A stretch of DNA of 64,000 nucleotides from AC-32 sp963766375 (lineage in GTDB: Bacteria > Actinomycetota > Thermoleophilia > Gaiellales > Gaiellaceae): positions 1 through 64,000 of the forward strand of contig CAVXZG010000004.1 in NCBI GenBank assembly GCA_963766375.1, written 5' to 3'. Both the position numbers and the translations under genes were made by a program. The notes beneath the pieces are model-generated. The model saw only the letters and a list, made by a program, of their open reading frames with translations, was not told the origin of the DNA and searched no databases. Shown piece by piece: positions 59,994-64,000 of this stretch (positions are counted from its first letter, which is position 1; each line of letters begins with the position of its first letter).

Positions 59994-60963
59994 ATGAGCG
60001 TCGTTCCCGCCACGGAGGAGCTCACCGGCCACCGACGGATCCGCGACTGGCTCGGCGACCGGATCATGTTCGGGCTGACGCTCGTCGCCGCTCTGGCGAC
60101 GGTGGCGCTCATGGTCTTGATCACTTACAAGGTCGTGCGCGGCGCCGAGCTGTCGTACCGGGCATTCGGCCTGTCGTTCGTCACGGGTTCCGTCTGGGAC
60201 GTGAACAAGGCGGTGTTCGGCGCCGCACCATTTCTCTTCGGGACGGCGGTCACCTCGCTGATGGCGTTGCTGATCGCTGCGCCACTCGGGATCGCGATCG
60301 CGCTCTTCCTGAGCGAGCTCGCGCCGCGCGGCGCGCGGGTGATCATCGGCGCGCTCGTGGAGCTGCTCGCGGCCATTCCCAGCGTCGTCCTTGGCCTCTG
60401 GGGGATCCTCGTGCTCGGCCCGTTCGTGGCCGACCACATCGAGCCTCCGCTCCAGCGCGCCTTCGGCTTCCTGCCGATCTTCAGCGGCAAGCCCGGCTCG
60501 AGCGGGCTCTTCATCGCCGGCCTGGTGCTCGCGATCATGGTCGTCCCGATCGTCGCCAGCATCTGCCGCGAGCTCTTCCTGAGCGTGCCGACTGAGCTCG
60601 AGGAGGGCGCTCTGGCGCTCGGGGCAACTCGCTGGGAGATGGTGCGTGGAGTCGTGCTGTCGTCGTCGCGTCCTGGGATCGCGGCCGCCATCATCCTCGG
60701 CCTAGGGCGCGCGATCGGCGAGGCGATCGCCGTGACCCAGGTGATCGGCGCGGGGAACAGCGGCATCCACGCGTCGCTGCTTGCCACGGGCGACACGCTC
60801 GCCAGTCGGATCGCGGGCGAGTTCATCGGCGCCAGCTCGAAGCTGCAGATCGCGTCCCTCTTCTATCTGGCCGGGATTCTGCTCGTGATCGGGCTCCTGA
60901 CGAACTTGCTCGCGCAGGTGATCGTGCGGCGCTTCGATGTCTCAGCGGGTGGGGGCCGACTGA
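59994..60963 (+). CDS. pstC: Phosphate ABC transporter permease PstC
   Basis: Six-helix permease (LVAALATVALMVLITYKVV; AVTSLMALLIAAPLGIAIAL; ELLAAIPSVVLGLWGILVLG; LFIAGLVLAIMVVPIVASIC) with the EAA-like loop LEEGALALGATRWEMVRGVV. As written it runs straight into pstA (one 617-codon frame). If one G of the GGGGG run at 60953-60957 is removed, pstC stops at TGA 60961-60963 and overlaps the pstA ATG; the length 3n+1 then fits the insertion pattern. I treat the two as separate genes, about 322 and 294 residues, both normal sizes. Confidence 0.88.
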
Positions 60964-61847
60964 TGGCCGCCGTCGAGCCCGCCCTGACATTGCGAGGCGA
61001 CGCGCGCGTTCGCCGCCGCCGGATCGTCAACCGGATGGCGGAGTTCGCGGCGACGATCGCGGCGCTCGCTGCGCTGGCGGTGCTCGGCATCGTCATCTTC
61101 TCGGTCGCGAAGCGCGGCGGCGGCGAGCTGAGCTGGGGCTTCCTGACCGAGGACCTGCCGACCTTCGGCCAGACGGGCGGCGGGATCGCGCCGCTGATCG
61201 TCGGCTCGGCGATCCTCGTGGGGATCGCGACGGCAATCGCGCTCCCGCTCGGCGTCCTGACGGCGCTCTTCCTGAGCGAGTTCGCGCCGAGGCGGCTCGC
61301 GGCCGCGATCCAGCTGACGATCGACCTGATGAACGGCCTGCCGTCGGTGATCATCGGGATCTTCGTCTTCGGCCTGCTCGTGTACGGGCACACCCAGAGC
61401 GGTTACGCGGGCGGCTTCGCGCTCTCGATCGTGATGCTGCCGCTGATCGCGCGCTCGACCCAGGAGGTGCTGCGGCTCGTGCCGCGCAGCCAGCGCGAGG
61501 CCGCGCTCGCGCTCGGTGTCAGTCGCTGGCGGATCGTGGTCGGCATCGTCCTGCCGAGCACCCTCGGCGGGATCCTGACCGGGACCGTGCTCGCGATCTC
61601 ACGCGCCGCCGGGGAGACGGCGCCGCTGCTCTTCACCGCCTCGATCTTCGTCAACCAGGTCACGTTGGACGTGCGGCACGCGATGCCGAACATCCCGGTC
61701 CAGATCTTCATCTGGTCGGAGTCGCCCGATCCCGAGGATCACCAGCGCGCCTGGGCCTCGGCGTTCGTGCTGATCATGTTCGTCCTCGCGACGAGCCTGC
61801 TGGCACGCCTGGCGCTGGCCCGCACCCGCAGGAAGCTCAGCCGGTGA
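60963..61847 (+). CDS. pstA: Phosphate ABC transporter permease PstA
   Basis: 294 residues from ATG 60963. Helices include AEFAATIAALAALAVLGIVI, LIVGSAILVGIATAIALPLG and FALSIVMLPLIARSTQEV, with the EAA loop REAALALGVSRWRIVVGIVL and the PstA motif LTGTVLAISRAAGETAPLLF. Either a separate gene coupled to pstC by a TGATG overlap, or the second half of a real PstC-PstA fusion. Its stop overlaps pstB (GTGA). Confidence 0.9.
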   Translation: MAAVEPALTLRGDARVRRRRIVNRMAEFAATIAALAALAVLGIVIFSVAKRGGGELSWGFLTEDLPTFGQTGGGIAPLIVGSAILVGIATAIALPLGVLTALFLSEFAPRRLAAAIQLTIDLMNGLPSVIIGIFVFGLLVYGHTQSGYAGGFALSIVMLPLIARSTQEVLRLVPRSQREAALALGVSRWRIVVGIVLPSTLGGILTGTVLAISRAAGETAPLLFTASIFVNQVTLDVRHAMPNIPVQIFIWSESPDPEDHQRAWASAFVLIMFVLATSLLARLALARTRRKLSR

Positions 61848-62692
61848 CGCAGGTTACGATGCCCCCGATGAGGCCGGTCGACGTCGCCGAGCGCCGAGAG
61901 GCGTCGCCCGAAACGCGTGAGCCGGTCTTCGAGATCCAGGCGCTGGCTGCTCGCTACGGCACCAACGTCGCGATCAAGGACGTCAACCTCGAGATCTCCC
62001 GCAACCTGATCACGGCAGTGATCGGGCCCTCAGGCTGCGGCAAGAGCACGTTCATCCGCTGCCTGAACCGCATGAACGACGAGATCCCGAGCTTCGACCA
62101 CGACGGGCAGATCCTCTACCACGGGATCGACCTCTACGGCGACGGCGTCGACCCCGTCGAGGTGCGCCGCCGGATCGGGATGGTCTTCCAGAAGCCGAAC
62201 CCGTTCCCGAAGACGATCTACGACAACGTCGCCTGGGCGCCTCGAGTGCTCGGGCTGAAGCAGGGCCTCGACGAGCGGGTCGAGCAGGCTCTGCGCGGAG
62301 CCGCGCTCTGGGACGAGGTCAAGGATCGCCTCAAGAAGAGCGCTCTCTCGCTCTCAGGCGGCCAGCAGCAGCGGCTCTGCATCGCGCGGGCGATAGCGAT
62401 CGAGCCGGAGGTACTGTTGCTCGACGAGCCGGCCTCGGCGCTGGACCCGATCGCGACGGCGAGCATCGAGGAGCTGATGCACAGCCTCAAGGAGGACTAC
62501 ACGCTCGTGATCGTCACGCACAACATGCAGCAGGCTGCACGTGTCGCCGATCGCACTGCCTTCTTCAGCCTGGATGTGGACGAGTCGGGCGCCCGGGCGG
62601 GCGTCCTGGTCGAGTACGACGAGACCACGAAGATCTTCACAGCGCCGTCCGACAAGCGCACCGAGGACTATGTGACGGGTCGTTTTGGCTAG
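61844..62692 (+). CDS. pstB: Phosphate ABC transporter ATPase PstB
   Basis: 282 residues. Walker A GPSGCGKSTFIRCLNRMND, Q loop VFQKPNPFPKTIYDNVAW, signature LSLSGGQQQRLCIARA, Walker B VLLLDEPASALDP, His switch VIVTHNMQQAARVADRTAFF. A 25-residue N-terminal extension and a C-terminal GVLVEYDETTKIFTAPSDKR are typical. GTG start overlapping pstA. Confidence 0.96.
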   Translation: MTQVTMPPMRPVDVAERREASPETREPVFEIQALAARYGTNVAIKDVNLEISRNLITAVIGPSGCGKSTFIRCLNRMNDEIPSFDHDGQILYHGIDLYGDGVDPVEVRRRIGMVFQKPNPFPKTIYDNVAWAPRVLGLKQGLDERVEQALRGAALWDEVKDRLKKSALSLSGGQQQRLCIARAIAIEPEVLLLDEPASALDPIATASIEELMHSLKEDYTLVIVTHNMQQAARVADRTAFFSLDVDESGARAGVLVEYDETTKIFTAPSDKRTEDYVTGRFG

Positions 62693-62702
62693 GAGTGAAA
62701 AC

Positions 62703-63380
62703 GTGAGAGTCACCTTCCAGGAGGAGCTCGACCAACTGGAGGCGAGCCTCCAGGAAGAGGGCGCGCTTGTCCTGCGCGTACTCCGCGGTGCGCTGAACGC
62801 GCTCGCCCAGCGCGACGTCGAGCTCGCCGACGACGTGATCTCGTTCGACGACGACGTCGACCGTCTCTACATCCAGATCCAGCAGGAGATCGAGTCGCTG
62901 CTCGCACGTCAGACCCCGGTCGCGATCGACCTGCGGCTCGTGCTTGCGCTGCTGCACGTGAACCTGCACCTCGAGAGGATGGCCGACTACTCGGTGACGA
63001 TCGCGAAGCTGACGAAGCTCGTCGCCGACGTCGTGCCGGACCCGATGCTGCTGCAGAGCCTCCAGGAGATGGGGGAGCGGGCGGAGGAGATGATCCGCGT
63101 CGCGCTCGACTCGCTTGCGAACCGCGACCTGCAGGCGGCCGAGTCGCTCGTCGACCTGGACGAGCTGATCGACCGCTCGAACCGCCGCTTCGTCGAGCGC
63201 GTGGTCGAGATCGTCGCCGAGCCCGGCCTGCGCGAATGGGTGCTCAGGATGGTGCTCGTCTCGAGGACGCTCGAGCGGATCGGCGATCACGCGGTGGACA
63301 TCGGCGAGCAGGTCGCCTACCTGCTGACGGCCGAGTTCCGCGAGTTCACGGACGCCTCGCACCCCGAAAACAACGCCTAG
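62703..63380 (+). CDS. phoU: PhoU phosphate-signalling protein
   Basis: 225 residues, two three-helix PhoU repeats: VTFQEELDQLEASLQEEGAL, FDDDVDRLYIQIQQEIESLL, DLRLVLALLHVNLHLERMAD; and ESLVDLDELIDRSNRRFVER, RMVLVSRTLERIGDHAVDIG. The E/DxxxD metal motifs are present. It links Pst transport to the histidine kinase. GTG 62703 is 7 bp after AGGAG. Confidence 0.94.
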   Translation: MRVTFQEELDQLEASLQEEGALVLRVLRGALNALAQRDVELADDVISFDDDVDRLYIQIQQEIESLLARQTPVAIDLRLVLALLHVNLHLERMADYSVTIAKLTKLVADVVPDPMLLQSLQEMGERAEEMIRVALDSLANRDLQAAESLVDLDELIDRSNRRFVERVVEIVAEPGLREWVLRMVLVSRTLERIGDHAVDIGEQVAYLLTAEFREFTDASHPENNA

Positions 63381-63387
63381 TGCGCCG

Positions 63388-63519
63388 GTGCTGATCGCCC
63401 AGCTCTCCGATGTGCATGTCGGAGGCGGCCGCTATCGCGAGGAACTACTGCGCACGGCGATTGCCGAGATCAACCCCTTCGTGCTCGTCCAGCGAAACGA
63501 GCCGCTCGCGAACGACTGA
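63388..63519 (+). pseudogene. N-terminal fragment of a calcineurin-like metallophosphoesterase
   Basis: The 43-codon frame starts MLIAQLSDVHVGGGRYREEL and LLRTAIAEINP, the typical first 30 residues of CpdA-like phosphoesterases (DxH metal motif). It then turns into unrelated sequence (FVLVQRNEPLAND) at about 63475 and stops. The rest of the domain is absent. Either a true deletion remnant or a chimeric join in the assembly. Confidence 0.6.
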
Positions 63520-64000
63520 TCTCCCGTCCGCCTCTCCGCGGACGAAGCTTGCGAGCGTGTGGAGCGTCGCCGCGAAGACGTCGGGTCCGAGCGAATACTC
63601 GGAGCCGAAGTCGACCGCGCCGTTCAGCTCGATCACGCAGAACCGCCCGGGGCCGACGGGGAGAAGGTCGATTCCGACCAGGTGTGCCCCGATCGAGCGC
63701 GCCGCGGACTCCGCCAGCTTGATCGCCGCGGGCGGCGGGGTGACCGGCACGCGCCTTGCACCGAGCGCGAGATTCGTCCGCCACTCGCCGGCTGCGGCCA
63801 CCCGTTTGATCGCCCCGACGACGCGGCCGGCCGCCACGACCAGGCGGAGGTCGTGCCCGAGCGGCGGAATCAGCTCCTGCGCCAGCGCGCCGTGGGTGTG
63901 GAACCAGGGGCGCGACTGGAGCTCTCTCACGCAGCGGTCCAGCTCGGTTCGGTTGCGGCAAAGCATCACGTCGCGGCCCCAGCTGCCGAAGCGGGGCTTG
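63445..64000 (-). CDS. ATP-grasp (RimK-like) ligase, cut by the right edge
   Basis: The frame is open to base 64000 (KPRFGSWGRDVMLCRNRTEL), so the 5' end is outside. ATP-grasp features: LAQELIPPLGHDLRLVVAAG, RVVGAIKRVAAAGEWRTNLA, AIKLAESAARSIGAHLVGID and VIELNGAVDFGSEYSLGPDV (metal Glu/Asn). It resembles RimK/LysX-type amino-acid ligases. The last ~12 codons (HEGVDLGNRRAQ) are the reverse of the phosphoesterase fragment, so the native 3' end may have been lost at the join near 63475. Confidence 0.8.
   Translation of the reverse strand, partial: KPRFGSWGRDVMLCRNRTELDRCVRELQSRPWFHTHGALAQELIPPLGHDLRLVVAAGRVVGAIKRVAAAGEWRTNLALGARRVPVTPPPAAIKLAESAARSIGAHLVGIDLLPVGPGRFCVIELNGAVDFGSEYSLGPDVFAATLHTLASFVRGEADGRSVVRERLVSLDEHEGVDLGNRRAQ

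Overview
The window is about 64 kb of very GC-rich DNA (roughly two thirds or more G+C by eye) from a high-GC Gram-positive bacterium. Actinomycetota is the safest call. Actinobacterial gene sets include the cysO-cysM-mec-MoeZ cysteine pathway, the ftsB-DUF501 pair, a short RpoD and many leaderless promoters. A deep branch such as Thermoleophilia (Gaiellales/Solirubrobacterales-like) would fit, but I cannot prove it without a database search. It is a mostly ordinary chromosomal region: no integrase, transposase, prophage or CRISPR array was seen.

Layout. 1-8.3 kb: clpB (cut by the left edge), a GYD protein, psuG-psuK, an FmdB-type zinc ribbon, an LCP cell-wall ligase, a ROK sugar kinase and rsmI. 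8.4-28 kb: a conserved information-processing block in nearly the order known from Bacillus subtilis (rsmI, metG, tatD, rsmA, ispE, tRNA-Gln, glmU, prs, then rplY, pth, mfd, a PrsA-like lipoprotein, mazG, eno). It is split between prs and rplY by a 3.7-kb accessory island holding a secreted beta-helix protein, a membrane protein and a collagen-like protein. 28-33 kb: pyk, PAP2, an HTH-receiver fusion, DUF501 and ftsB. 33-39 kb: a four-GAF PP2C phosphatase, GDPD, an L,D-transpeptidase and cytochrome c maturation genes (TlpA, CcmH, CcdA). 39-49 kb: small redox and metabolic genes, a NarL-type two-component pair, radical SAM, a class III cyclase fused to DUF1707 and LiaF-like domains, an MBL hydrolase and a CNNM/CBS protein. 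49-53 kb: cupredoxin and the MoeZ-CysO-CysM-Mec cysteine operon. 53-64 kb: rpoD, an M20 peptidase, HxlR, an HD protein, and a complete phosphate regulon (phoP/phoR-like pair, pstS, pstC, pstA, pstB, phoU) with a candidate Pho box. A metallophosphoesterase fragment and an ATP-grasp gene lie at the right edge.

Three window-wide patterns matter most. (1) About 20 genes have a TANNNT box 6-10 bp before the start codon, so the default here is a leaderless mRNA; this was used to choose many starts. (2) At least 17 genes are broken by indels, and wherever the count can be resolved the net change is +1 base (or +2, +3, +4), never a loss. Sequencing insertions are much likelier than true pseudogenes, so most broken genes are annotated as CDS. 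(3) A dispersed two-hairpin palindromic element occurs five times. Three copies begin exactly at the TGA stop of a recognisable gene, a fourth begins at the TGA of a possible small ORF, and three copies carry a conserved tail. I know of no described family that matches it.
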